A DNA stretch of 27,531 bases from NCBI GenBank assembly GCA_910585335.1, contig CAJUCU010000002.1:26065-53595 (forward strand). Reading direction: 5' to 3'. How positions within the stretch are numbered: the stretch's first letter is position 1; every line of letters starts with the position of its first letter. Positions 7,932-15,620 of the stretch are shown here, in pieces. Source of the DNA: an uncultured Bacilli bacterium. GTDB lineage: Bacteria > Bacillota_I > Bacilli_A > RF39 > UBA660. The notes under the pieces were generated by a model that was given only the letters and a program-made list of their open reading frames with translations, made no database searches and was not told the DNA's origin. A program made the translations under genes and the position numbers.

Positions 7932-8688
7932 TAACAATAACATCTTTTACATTCGCTTCATTAAAAGGTTTGGCAAGCAAATCCACAATCGCATACTGTT
8001 TTACCATATCAATCACTTCTTGTGTATAAGCTCCAGTAATAACAGATACTGGAATTTTAGGAAATAAATTATGACTTTTAAAGTATTCAAGTACTCCAAA
8101 TCCATTCACATTAGGCATATAAATATCTAATAACATACAAGCAATTTTCCCTTCAGTATCTCCTTCTATAATCTTTAAAGCTTCTGCTCCATCTGATGCT
8201 GTAATAACATCATATTGATTACTGAAAATTTTCTGCACAAAAGAAATAACAACAGAAGAATCATCTACCACTAAAATCTGTTTATCATGAGATCCAATTA
8301 CTTCAGGACTAACTTGACTAGAAGCATCTTCCACGCCTAAGTAAGCACTAACTACTTTTAAAACACGAGCAATTTCTGCCATTAAAAATTCAAAGTTTTG
8401 ATAAACGAAATCAGAATCATTTTCTTTACTTTTCATCTCATGTTGATAAGCCAGTTCTCCAAGTGTCATAAATCCAAAATATCTAGCATCACTTTTTACA
8501 GAATGCACAATAATTGCATAGTTTTGCATATCAGCAGAGGCTTTATACTTTTGAAGTTCACCTGTCTTCTCTTGTAATCCAGATAAAAAATCTGGAAGTG
8601 TGGCATTATAAGTATCAATATCACCAAACAGTTCTAAACTTTTCTGAACATCTGCCCCATTCGCAATTAAAAAATTAACATCTTTCAT
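7906..8688 (-). CDS. HPt plus receiver domain signalling protein
   Basis: The 260-residue cytoplasmic protein has an N-terminal histidine phosphotransfer (HPt) helix bundle (about 1-118) with the phospho-accepting His62 in HSVKSDARYFG. A linker leads to a CheY-like receiver (about 136-260) with the acidic pair D142/D143, the phospho-acceptor D188 in LLDIYMP, switch Thr218 and Lys240. There is no DNA-binding or enzymatic output domain, so it probably relays phosphate or acts by protein-protein contact. It lies 41 bases downstream of a hybrid kinase and shares its terminator, so the likely path is kinase His to kinase receiver Asp to HPt His62, with D188 as a further or alternative acceptor. 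GAGGTG precedes the ATG. Domain calls are secure; target unknown. Confidence 0.9.
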   Translation of the reverse strand: MKDVNFLIANGADVQKSLELFGDIDTYNATLPDFLSGLQEKTGELQKYKASADMQNYAIIVHSVKSDARYFGFMTLGELAYQHEMKSKENDSDFVYQNFEFLMAEIARVLKVVSAYLGVEDASSQVSPEVIGSHDKQILVVDDSSVVISFVQKIFSNQYDVITASDGAEALKIIEGDTEGKIACMLLDIYMPNVNGFGVLEYFKSHNLFPKIPVSVITGAYTQEVIDMVKQYAIVDLLAKPFNEANVKDVIVRTIEAKEL

Positions 8689-8729
8689 CTCTACACCTCA
8701 TATCCATCTTCATTATATCATAATTTTCC

Positions 8730-10541
8730 TTAATTCAAATATTTTCTAATGACTTTTTCTAGTTCTGCTTTATCAATTGGTTTTGCCAAATAATCTTGGA
8801 AACCATCTTTTAAATATTTTTCTCTCATACCAGAAATAGCATTTGCTGTAAGAACAACAACTGGTGTAGAAAATCCATCAATCCCTTTTAATTTTTGAAG
8901 TGTTTCTACGCCACTCATCTTTGGCATCATATCATCTAGTAAAATTAAATCATACTGCTTTTGTGCCAAAATTTGATCAATCGCCTCATAACCACTACCG
9001 ACCTGAGTAATATCTAACTCATATTTTGAAAGAAGCATACTGGCAACTTTTAGGTTTAATTTATTATCATCAACAAGTAAAACTTTTTTACCACCAACAG
9101 ATAAAGGAGTATCTTCAACTTGTTTAGAAACACCTACTTTTTCTGATACAATTTTTTGATCAATCGCTACTGTAAATTTAGAACCTTTACCATAAACACT
9201 TTGTACGACTACTCTTCCATGCATCAACTCAACCAGTCTTTTGGTAATAGCAAGTCCAAGTCCAGTCCCTTCAATAGTAATATTTTTCTCCAAATCCAGT
9301 CGTTCAAATTTCATAAACAGTTTATTAATTTTATCTTGTTTAATTCCAATTCCACTATCCTCAACAGAAATAATCAAGCGACAAACTTTCCCACTTTGAA
9401 TCGTACTAATTTTAAAGTCAATAAAGCCCTCTTTGGTATATTTAGCGGCATTAGTAAGTAGATTTAAGATAATTTGTTTAAGTCGTACATAATCTCCATA
9501 CAAAACAGCAGGAATACTAGAATCTAAATGATAACGAAAGTCAATCGCTTTTTCACCAATTCTTGCTTTTGTAAGCAACACAAGTTCATCAAAGACTTTA
9601 TGCATATCGTACTCAGTATTAACAATTTCAAGTTTATTCGCCTCAATCTTCGAAATATCTAAAATACCATTTACTATTTCAAGCAAATTGTCAGAAGCCA
9701 TCAAGATATCTCGAGCTTTTTCTCTAGAGCTAAGTGGCATATCCTTCTCTTCTGCTAAACTCTGAGAAAAACCAACGATCGCATTTAATGGTGTACGAAT
9801 CTCATGCGACATATTAGATAAGAAATCTGTCTTAGCAGCATTAGCACGCTCTGCTTGATTACGAGCAATATCAAGTTCTGCAATCATTTTCATATCTGGA
9901 TTTTCAATCGTAAAATACATAAGCGCTGTAATAAAACTTAATGTACTATTGACCAATAGTAAAGAAGGATTAATCTTTTGAATAATTACAACCATAATAA
10001 AGAAAACAACAAAGAACACAATAGGATAATACTTTTTTTCTTTTAATCTTTTCCAATTTTTTAGTAGAAATATTATAGAAAAAAGCATAACAAGACCAAC
10101 TGTTGCAAAAACAAAATTAACACTAGGTCCATAAGAGTACTTAGTAGTTGGAGTATTATAAAACTCAATTGGCAAAATTAAAATACAAAGCAATGATACA
10201 ACGTATAAACATAAATACATAATAGGAAGTTTTTTAGTTGTAAAAGAACTTTTAGAAGTTTCATTTTTACCAACAATAAAAATATAAGCAACGAAAGTAG
10301 CGATCCAGCTAAAACAACAAACCAAATATACCTTTAACATAATATTGTAAAATGCAGGAACTGTCTCATATGGAATAATTGTTAAAGATAACTCTGAAAC
10401 AAGCGATAATAAAGAGACCAAAATAAGATACTTATAAATTTTATTTTCTAAACTCCCTATTCTAGGCTTCGAAAAATATACAATTGCAATTAATATTGTA
10501 TATAACAAAGCAGCAACTGATAAAAATATTGTACTAGTCAT
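8730..10541 (-). CDS. Membrane-bound hybrid sensor histidine kinase
   Basis: Numbered from ATG 10541 the product has 603 residues. Residues 1-212 hold about seven hydrophobic helices resembling 7TM sensor modules. The dimerisation/phospho-acceptor domain has H246 in MSHEIRTPLN. The ATPase domain has the N-box Asn364 (NLLTNAAKYT), DSGIG (395-399) and GTGLGLAI (425-432). A C-terminal receiver has D491/D492, phospho-acceptor D536 in LLDDMMP, Thr565 and Lys587. No PAS or HAMP domain is apparent, so the signal is presumably membrane or extracellular. A GTG at 10553 is in frame but is part of the AAGGTGG ribosome site (10550-10556), which is spaced 8 bases from the ATG, so I set the start at 10541. 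The HPt-receiver protein follows in the same unit. Confidence 0.94.
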   Translation of the reverse strand: MTSTIFLSVAALLYTILIAIVYFSKPRIGSLENKIYKYLILVSLLSLVSELSLTIIPYETVPAFYNIMLKVYLVCCFSWIATFVAYIFIVGKNETSKSSFTTKKLPIMYLCLYVVSLLCILILPIEFYNTPTTKYSYGPSVNFVFATVGLVMLFSIIFLLKNWKRLKEKKYYPIVFFVVFFIMVVIIQKINPSLLLVNSTLSFITALMYFTIENPDMKMIAELDIARNQAERANAAKTDFLSNMSHEIRTPLNAIVGFSQSLAEEKDMPLSSREKARDILMASDNLLEIVNGILDISKIEANKLEIVNTEYDMHKVFDELVLLTKARIGEKAIDFRYHLDSSIPAVLYGDYVRLKQIILNLLTNAAKYTKEGFIDFKISTIQSGKVCRLIISVEDSGIGIKQDKINKLFMKFERLDLEKNITIEGTGLGLAITKRLVELMHGRVVVQSVYGKGSKFTVAIDQKIVSEKVGVSKQVEDTPLSVGGKKVLLVDDNKLNLKVASMLLSKYELDITQVGSGYEAIDQILAQKQYDLILLDDMMPKMSGVETLQKLKGIDGFSTPVVVLTANAISGMREKYLKDGFQDYLAKPIDKAELEKVIRKYLN

Positions 10542-10586
10542 AATACATACCACCTTAATATTATTGATACTTCTATCATACTACAA

Positions 10587-10620
10587 AATAAAAAGGATTC
10601 AAATAAAGAATCTCTTTTAT
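10587..10620 (-). terminator. Probable terminator after the acyl-CoA synthetase-like gene
   Basis: On the minus strand AAAAG-A-GATTC and GAATC-C-TTTTT form a hairpin with one mismatch and a 7-base loop, followed by a T-rich tract. It starts at the stop codon at 10620. The stem is AU-rich, so efficiency is uncertain. Confidence 0.5.
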
Positions 10621-12413
10621 TACATATTCTTGACAATCGTCATTTGACTTTTTTTCTGACTTTGAATATATTCCTTTCCAAAAGCCTCTAATTTTTTAAA
10701 GTCTTGTTTATTATTACTTGTATATGGCATTGTATCTAAATTAATAAAATATTTAGGAATTGCCTTTTCTTTTAAATGCATAGAACACATATCTTTCACT
10801 TCTTCTAATACTGCATTTTCTTCACCTTTAAACGGCTCTTTAACTACTGTATAAAGCATTGGAACTTGTCCCTGTTCTTCATCTGGAACAGCAACTACAA
10901 CTGCTTCTTTTACTGCAGCATGTTCTTGAGCAACTTCTTCAATTTCACTAGCAGAAATTTTAAAAGCACCTACAGAAATAACTCGACTAAGCCGGCCTGT
11001 CAAAGAAATATATCCTTCCTCATCCATTTTAGCTAAATCATTAGAATGTAACCACTCAGAGCCATCAGGATGAACTCTCTTAACAAGTTTAGTTTGCTCT
11101 GGATTATTGTCATAACAAGCAAATGCTGAATCTGTTTTTGTGCAAAGTTCTCCCTCTTCATAATAAGATAACTCTTCTAATGTATCTGGATCAAATATCG
11201 AGGTAACGTCTCCATCCATAGGAATACCAACAGTTCCTAATTTATTAGCATATAGAGGGTTAGCATACCCTGCCCCACACATTTCATTATTTCCTGCTCC
11301 ATTAATAATTTGAGCATTAAATCCTTTTGTTGCAAAATTCTTATGATATTCAACTAATTCAGATTTAGCAATTTTGTCTCCACCACTAATACAAGCTTGT
11401 GGACGTGATAAATCAGAAATTTCATTAAGATGAGCATTTAAATAACGATAATGAAGAGGAACAGCAAATGTAACATCATATAAATTATTATAATTTAATA
11501 AAATATCATCACCTAGTAATGGAGTCATCAACACTTCCATACCATGAGCAAGTCCAACTCCTAATGTATTAATTAAACCATATCCAACCCAGGCAGGTGC
11601 CGTCTTTAATAAAACATACTTTTCATATAAAGGCCAATCCATATAAGTAAATTTTTTAATAGAATTATTGATAGAAAAATCAGTATGTACAATAGACTTA
11701 GGTTTTCCAGTTGTACCACTAGATTGAATTTTCAATACAGGTCTTTCTTTATCATAAGAAACAGAAGTAACATCTGCCTTTTTACTACCAGTCTTAACAA
11801 AATCACTAAATTTCATATATCTAGGATCAGGTAATGGATTTTTATCTGCTTCCTGCTTCATAGATATCATTTTTTTAACTCCAGCGAAAGACTTTCTAGC
11901 AATTTTAAAAGGTCTCATATATTGACTAGGCTCTACCACCAAGACACGTTCAACATCGGTATGATCAATAGCCTTACTAAGTTCAGGAAGTGCCGCAGCA
12001 AAAGCTATTACAGTTTTACAATGATCTTTGTTAATTCCTTCCTCGAACTCTCTAGCAGAAAATGTAATATCAGCCCACTTTGAAACGGCACCTATTCTGT
12101 TAAGGGATAAAAGTGTCAACGGTTCTTCAGGACCGCTAACAGTAGCAACATACACACTTTCATCTTCCTTGATACCATGTTTTCTCCACGCATCAGCAAG
12201 TTGATTTCTCATTTTAAACAATTCTTTATAGGTCCATTGATTTCCTTTAATACCCATAAAATTAAGTGCATTATAATGTAAGTTTTTACAATTAGCTTCT
12301 TCTATCATCTGATCAAGTTTTTGATGAACATTAAATTCACGTATTGGCGTTTGACGATGATATTTTTTCCATGGCTGTTCTTGCGATGGAAGTTTTTTTT
12401 GATTTGAATTCAT
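10620..12413 (-). CDS. AMP-forming acyl-CoA synthetase-like enzyme (ANL superfamily)
   Basis: ANL enzymes activate a carboxylic acid with ATP to an acyl-AMP and usually transfer it to CoA or a carrier thiol. The 597-residue product (from ATG 12413) has the phosphate loop SSGTTGKPK (231-239), NGAGNNEMCG (around 375-378) in place of the usual YGxTE motif, and SND (457-459) where TGD is common. It also has the hinge GRLSRVISVGAFKIS with R474 and K485, and a C-terminal lysine in SNNKQDFKKLE (K569) at the usual catalytic position. Substrate cannot be inferred; candidates include fatty acids and aryl or amino acids loaded on carriers, but no carrier protein gene is adjacent. GTG 12422 is in frame but belongs to the ribosome site GAGGTG. 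No clear promoter is seen. Confidence 0.85.
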   Translation of the reverse strand: MNSNQKKLPSQEQPWKKYHRQTPIREFNVHQKLDQMIEEANCKNLHYNALNFMGIKGNQWTYKELFKMRNQLADAWRKHGIKEDESVYVATVSGPEEPLTLLSLNRIGAVSKWADITFSAREFEEGINKDHCKTVIAFAAALPELSKAIDHTDVERVLVVEPSQYMRPFKIARKSFAGVKKMISMKQEADKNPLPDPRYMKFSDFVKTGSKKADVTSVSYDKERPVLKIQSSGTTGKPKSIVHTDFSINNSIKKFTYMDWPLYEKYVLLKTAPAWVGYGLINTLGVGLAHGMEVLMTPLLGDDILLNYNNLYDVTFAVPLHYRYLNAHLNEISDLSRPQACISGGDKIAKSELVEYHKNFATKGFNAQIINGAGNNEMCGAGYANPLYANKLGTVGIPMDGDVTSIFDPDTLEELSYYEEGELCTKTDSAFACYDNNPEQTKLVKRVHPDGSEWLHSNDLAKMDEEGYISLTGRLSRVISVGAFKISASEIEEVAQEHAAVKEAVVVAVPDEEQGQVPMLYTVVKEPFKGEENAVLEEVKDMCSMHLKEKAIPKYFINLDTMPYTSNNKQDFKKLEAFGKEYIQSQKKSQMTIVKNM

Positions 12414-12497
12414 TTTTTTCACCTCTATTATATTTTTTCCTACAAACTACATCAGGATTTATATTTATTTTATAATAAAATTAGAAAATAGTCTATC

Positions 12498-12513
12498 ATT
12501 ATTTATAAATAAT
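12498..12513. repeat. 16-bp perfect palindrome in the DHH/acyl-CoA synthetase spacer
   Basis: ATTATTTATAAATAAT is a perfect 8+8 inverted repeat, extended by imperfectly matching CTAT/ATAG flanks. It lies in the 130-base gap upstream of the acyl-CoA synthetase-like gene and could be an operator. A low-GC palindrome of this size can also occur by chance. Confidence 0.4.
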
Positions 12514-12543
12514 AGCCCACTTCCCAAAATTAATCTTATATCT

Positions 12544-13446
12544 TTATTTTGATTCTTCCTGAAAGATATTTTTAATAACTGCTACTCTAACATCCAAGAT
12601 ACCAAATCCACTGGCTTTTTTATGTCCTCCACCACCAAGTGCACTTGCAATTTCTGCTAGATCAACATCATCTCTTTGTGTCCGAAGACTAACACCACCC
12701 GCAATGTTAATCATTGCAATAAAATCAAGTTCTGGATGAGCATTTTGAAGTAGCATTCCCAGTTCGCTACGATAACTTTCTGCAAAGACAACCCCCATCT
12801 TATAATCTAGGTAAGAACATGTCATCAATTCCTCATTTTTACGTTCAAAATAACGTTTGATTCGATTGGACTCTACCTTTAATAAACTCTCATCTTCCGC
12901 CGAAATAATAGCAGTACTATCATCTGCTAAATTTAAAACAAAATGATCAATATATAAAAGGTTTCCATATATCTCAAATAAATCCCCTAACTCTTTTGCA
13001 ACATGATCCCCCTTTTCTACCCAATGCCACAAATCAAGATTTCGTACATGATCAACATATTGTTCTATTTTTGGAAAAGTAAATTGGGGAAAGCACTCTT
13101 TTAAATATCGATAAAATAAAGACGTACCACATTCTGTGATATCTAATGAGGCAAAAGAATAATCCTTTGCATAGCTCCCACTAATATGGTGATCAAAAAC
13201 ATGAATTTTCTCTTTCCACGGTTGCACATCAATCCATTTGTATAATGCTTCACTAAGTACTAAATCTGTAATATAAATATTTTCATACTTTTCTAAGTCT
13301 TCACCTAATAAAAGTGGAACCTTCTCCTCCACATCCTCTATTTCCAACAAATGAAAAACAACCTCTCGTCCTAAAAGCTTCAAAAGAATCACTGGACTTA
13401 CACCATCAACATCTTTTGCATGAGTTATTATCATATCCTTCATCAT
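12544..13446 (-). CDS. DHH-family phosphoesterase (NrnB/cNMP phosphodiesterase-like)
   Basis: DHH/DHHA1 proteins are Mn2+-dependent phosphoesterases acting on short RNAs, cyclic dinucleotides, pAp or related substrates. From ATG 13446 the product has 300 residues. It contains the metal-binding DVD (residues 12-14), ITDL with D61, the DHH motif (85-87), and a C-terminal DHHA1 domain with GGGGHKKASGF (from residue 271). No membrane segment, PAS or GGDEF domain is present, so this is not a GdpP-type enzyme. The arrangement resembles the NrnB/oligoribonuclease branch, but the substrate is not settled by sequence. Three consecutive ATGs (13449, 13446, 13443) follow GAGGG; spacing favours 13446 or 13443. 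An extended -10 lies at 13484-13492. Confidence 0.85.
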   Translation of the reverse strand: MMKDMIITHAKDVDGVSPVILLKLLGREVVFHLLEIEDVEEKVPLLLGEDLEKYENIYITDLVLSEALYKWIDVQPWKEKIHVFDHHISGSYAKDYSFASLDITECGTSLFYRYLKECFPQFTFPKIEQYVDHVRNLDLWHWVEKGDHVAKELGDLFEIYGNLLYIDHFVLNLADDSTAIISAEDESLLKVESNRIKRYFERKNEELMTCSYLDYKMGVVFAESYRSELGMLLQNAHPELDFIAMINIAGGVSLRTQRDDVDLAEIASALGGGGHKKASGFGILDVRVAVIKNIFQEESK

Positions 13447-13483
13447 CATTTCCCTCACTTATCTATAATTCTATTTCTTTATT

Positions 13484-13492
13484 ATTATATCA
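13484..13492 (-). promoter_or_regulatory. Extended -10 promoter element of the DHH gene
   Basis: TGATATAAT on the minus strand forms a TGN-extended perfect -10. No recognisable -35 is seen, which fits an extended -10 promoter. It is about 40 bases upstream of the start. Confidence 0.55.
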
Positions 13493-13535
13493 TGTTTTTA
13501 TATAAAACACGATTCTAAGTTTATCTCCTACTATT

Positions 13536-13559
13536 AAAAAAAGTTGCCAACATAGCAAC
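13536..13559 (-). terminator. Intrinsic terminator after the 13564-14127 gene
   Basis: GTTGC and GCAAC (13543-13559) form a stem of five strong pairs, extended by a wobble and an A-T pair around a 3-base loop. Seven Ts follow (13536-13542). It begins 4 bases after the stop codon. Confidence 0.8.
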
Positions 13560-13563
13560 AATC

Positions 13564-14127
13564 TTAATGAATATTAGGAATTTTTCCTACCGATAACACA
13601 AGCGTCTTTACATTCTTTAAACTTTCTTTCTTTATAATATGACTACTCTTTTCATCTGTCATCCCAATCAATTCTGTTAAATTCATATTTTTACAATACT
13701 GAATTTTACTTAAATCCTCCACTGGCACAACTCTATTTTCCTGCCAACTTTGCACCAATTGATCATCTAAATAAGAATGTCCAGAGCAACGAATATAAGA
13801 ATATCTTTGATCCTCCATATGAGCAGAATACTTGATTAGACAATTATAGTTACGATCTAGATCACCATTATAAAGTAACGTATCCACTTGCTCATATCTT
13901 GTACCATCTGAATGCATTCTATATACACTCCACCATTTAGCATAGCCGATATCTAGAAATACTAATTTAATGATATCATTATCTGTATGTACAACAATTT
14001 CACCATTTCCCTCTTCTATTTCCTCATAGATAATCTCATAATCTTTAAATTGTTCTAAATAATTTGTAATAAAGTCTACCCTTAACACTGCAGAATCTAA
14101 CTTTTCTATTAGCCTTTTCAGACACAT
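13564..14127 (-). CDS. Uncharacterised 187-residue protein
   Basis: I do not recognise a family. The product has no signal peptide or membrane helix, so it is probably cytoplasmic. It is an alpha/beta-looking protein with an acidic N-terminal half (EEIEEGNGE at about residues 35-43), aromatic clusters such as YAKWWSVYRM (about 72-81), and Cys residues in IRCSGH and YCKNMN. It lies 27 bases downstream of ftsW in the same direction, with a possible extended -10 in the gap and a strong terminator after it, so it could be co-transcribed with ftsW or made from its own start. ATG 14127 follows GCAGGTG at close spacing. Reality as a gene is supported by length, ribosome site and terminator; function unknown. 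Confidence 0.7.
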   Translation of the reverse strand: MCLKRLIEKLDSAVLRVDFITNYLEQFKDYEIIYEEIEEGNGEIVVHTDNDIIKLVFLDIGYAKWWSVYRMHSDGTRYEQVDTLLYNGDLDRNYNCLIKYSAHMEDQRYSYIRCSGHSYLDDQLVQSWQENRVVPVEDLSKIQYCKNMNLTELIGMTDEKSSHIIKKESLKNVKTLVLSVGKIPNIH

Positions 14128-14141
14128 ATCACCTGCTTAAA

Positions 14142-14150
14142 ATTATATCA
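14142..14150 (-). promoter_or_regulatory. Extended -10 element before the 13564-14127 gene
   Basis: TGATATAAT on the minus strand, in the short gap after ftsW, without an obvious -35. It matches the element at 13484-13492. Confidence 0.45.
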
Positions 14151-14154
14151 TACA

Positions 14155-15243
14155 TCATCGATTTTCCCTAGAAATATTAAGAAGAATTCCCATACTGACC
14201 ATACTAATAAGCAAACTACTTCCTCCATAACTCAAAAATGGTAATGTAACACCTGTAACAGGAATAAGTCCTACTACAACCATTAAATTCATAAGTGCCT
14301 GAAAGATAATCTGAAACACCATACCAAACGCCAAGTACTTAGGAAAAGCTTCTTCTGTATGAAGTGCAATATGAATACCACGATACAAAAGAAGAACAAA
14401 AAGCCCACATACAATCACAACCCCCATAACCCCAAATTCTTCAGAAATAATAGAGAAAATAAAATCGGTTTGTGGTTCTGGGAGATAAAAGTGTTTTTGA
14501 ATGGAGTTTAAATATCCATTCCCAAGAAGTCCACCAGGTCCGATTGCATAAAGAGATTGAATAATTTGAAACCCAGTTCCAAGGGCATCACTCCAAGGAT
14601 CTACAAAGGATGTAATTCTATCCATTCGGTAAGGTGCAATGATGATTAGAATAACAATACCAACAATACCAATGGCACCACATCCCATAAAAAACTTCAT
14701 ATTAACCCCGGCAATAAAAAGAAGCGATACAATGGACACTACCAAAATAACACCTGTTCCAAGATCTGGTTGTAGCATAATAAGACCAAAGAAGAAAAGA
14801 GTCACTCCAAGTATTGGGAAAACACCATCTTTCAAACTTTTCAAAAACTTATTACTATTTTCTAAATATTTACTAGTAAAAATAATAAGGCCCAATTTAG
14901 CAAACTCACTCGGTTGAATACCAAGGGAGCCAATTCCAAACCAACTTCTACTACCGTTACGAATGCTACCAATTCCAGGAATTAAAACTAAAACTAAAAG
15001 AATCAGACAAATAAGCAAAATAAGATTCGATTTCTCTTTATAAATAGAATAATGAATCTTAGAAATAGATATCATAACAAAAACACCTACAGCTAGAAAA
15101 ATTGCTTGATACTTAATATAATGGAAACTATCGTGAAATTTATATTCTGCCCAAATACTAGAAGCAGAATAAATCATAATAAGCCCAAATACAGCAAGTG
15201 TAACAACGGTCATAAATAGTATTTTATCCATTCTTCTTTTCAT
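14155..15243 (-). CDS. ftsW: Septal peptidoglycan glycosyltransferase FtsW
   Basis: FtsW is a SEDS-family membrane enzyme that polymerises lipid II into septal glycan together with a class B penicillin-binding protein. The 362-residue product has about ten membrane segments. It shows GSRSWFGIGSLGIQPSEFAK (98-116), the long outer loop with GPGGLLGNGYLNSIQKH, and the catalytic Asp (D260) in PEPQTDFIF. The tail motif GVTLPFLSYGGSSLL near the end favours FtsW over RodA, as does short length with the ISEEFG sequence, though the two are close. The ATG follows AAGGTGAT. It stands well away from the murG-ftsZ cluster, next to surface-protein genes, and is preceded by a 377-base non-coding stretch. 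No class B PBP gene is visible in the window. Confidence 0.9.
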   Translation of the reverse strand: MKRRMDKILFMTVVTLAVFGLIMIYSASSIWAEYKFHDSFHYIKYQAIFLAVGVFVMISISKIHYSIYKEKSNLILLICLILLVLVLIPGIGSIRNGSRSWFGIGSLGIQPSEFAKLGLIIFTSKYLENSNKFLKSLKDGVFPILGVTLFFFGLIMLQPDLGTGVILVVSIVSLLFIAGVNMKFFMGCGAIGIVGIVILIIIAPYRMDRITSFVDPWSDALGTGFQIIQSLYAIGPGGLLGNGYLNSIQKHFYLPEPQTDFIFSIISEEFGVMGVVIVCGLFVLLLYRGIHIALHTEEAFPKYLAFGMVFQIIFQALMNLMVVVGLIPVTGVTLPFLSYGGSSLLISMVSMGILLNISRENR

Positions 15244-15620
15244 GGCATCACCTTATTTAAGTATATTTTAGAAAGTAAAAAAAAGAACCAAGTGGGACTA
15301 GAATACCTATATAACAAAGATTTAACTTTTATGTTTCCTGTAGTTCTTAAAAATTTTTATAAAAATTACATATACATAAAGACATATGTATATTTATGTC
15401 CTCTATATTAAAACTCTAGATCATCTTAACCATTCTAAACATCTTTTGCTACCACAAATCTTATCTACAAACAGATTTTTGAAATTAAAAATAAAGGCAA
15501 TATAAAAAGAGTGAGTAATACACTCACTCCACAGTGGCTCATTTACCAAGCTTATCGTTTACCACCATTATTTAACAAAACTAACATTTTTTTTACACCT
15601 AGCATAGAAATTGATATTCT
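15244..15620 (-). other. 377-base intergenic region/leader upstream of ftsW
   Basis: This stretch has no convincing gene. It contains the terminator of the 740-residue protein gene (15503-15529), an AU-rich inverted repeat (GACATA/TATGTC, 15381-15400) and, closer to ftsW, AAGAAC (15343-15348) able to pair with GTTCTT (15283-15288) followed by eight Ts. That arrangement could be a long-loop terminator or attenuator in an ftsW leader, but I recognise no known riboswitch. No strong promoter was identified, although one must lie here if the terminator works. Confidence 0.5.
15503..15529 (-). terminator. Intrinsic terminator of the 740-residue surface protein gene
   Basis: GAGTGAG (15523-15529) and CTCACTC (15509-15515) form a perfect 7-bp stem with a 7-base loop, then TTTTT (15504-15508). 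It lies about 90 bases after the stop codon. Confidence 0.85.

Noticed and set aside
15281..15350. T-box or other named riboswitch before ftsW
   Set aside because: No T-box core sequence or other recognisable conserved motif; kept only as an unassigned leader.
15552..15605. A 17-codon minus-strand ORF (MLGVKKMLVLLNNGGKR) after the 740-residue protein gene
   Set aside because: An AGGTG lies only ahead of its internal ATG, there is no supporting homology, and chance ORFs of this size are common in AT-rich DNA.
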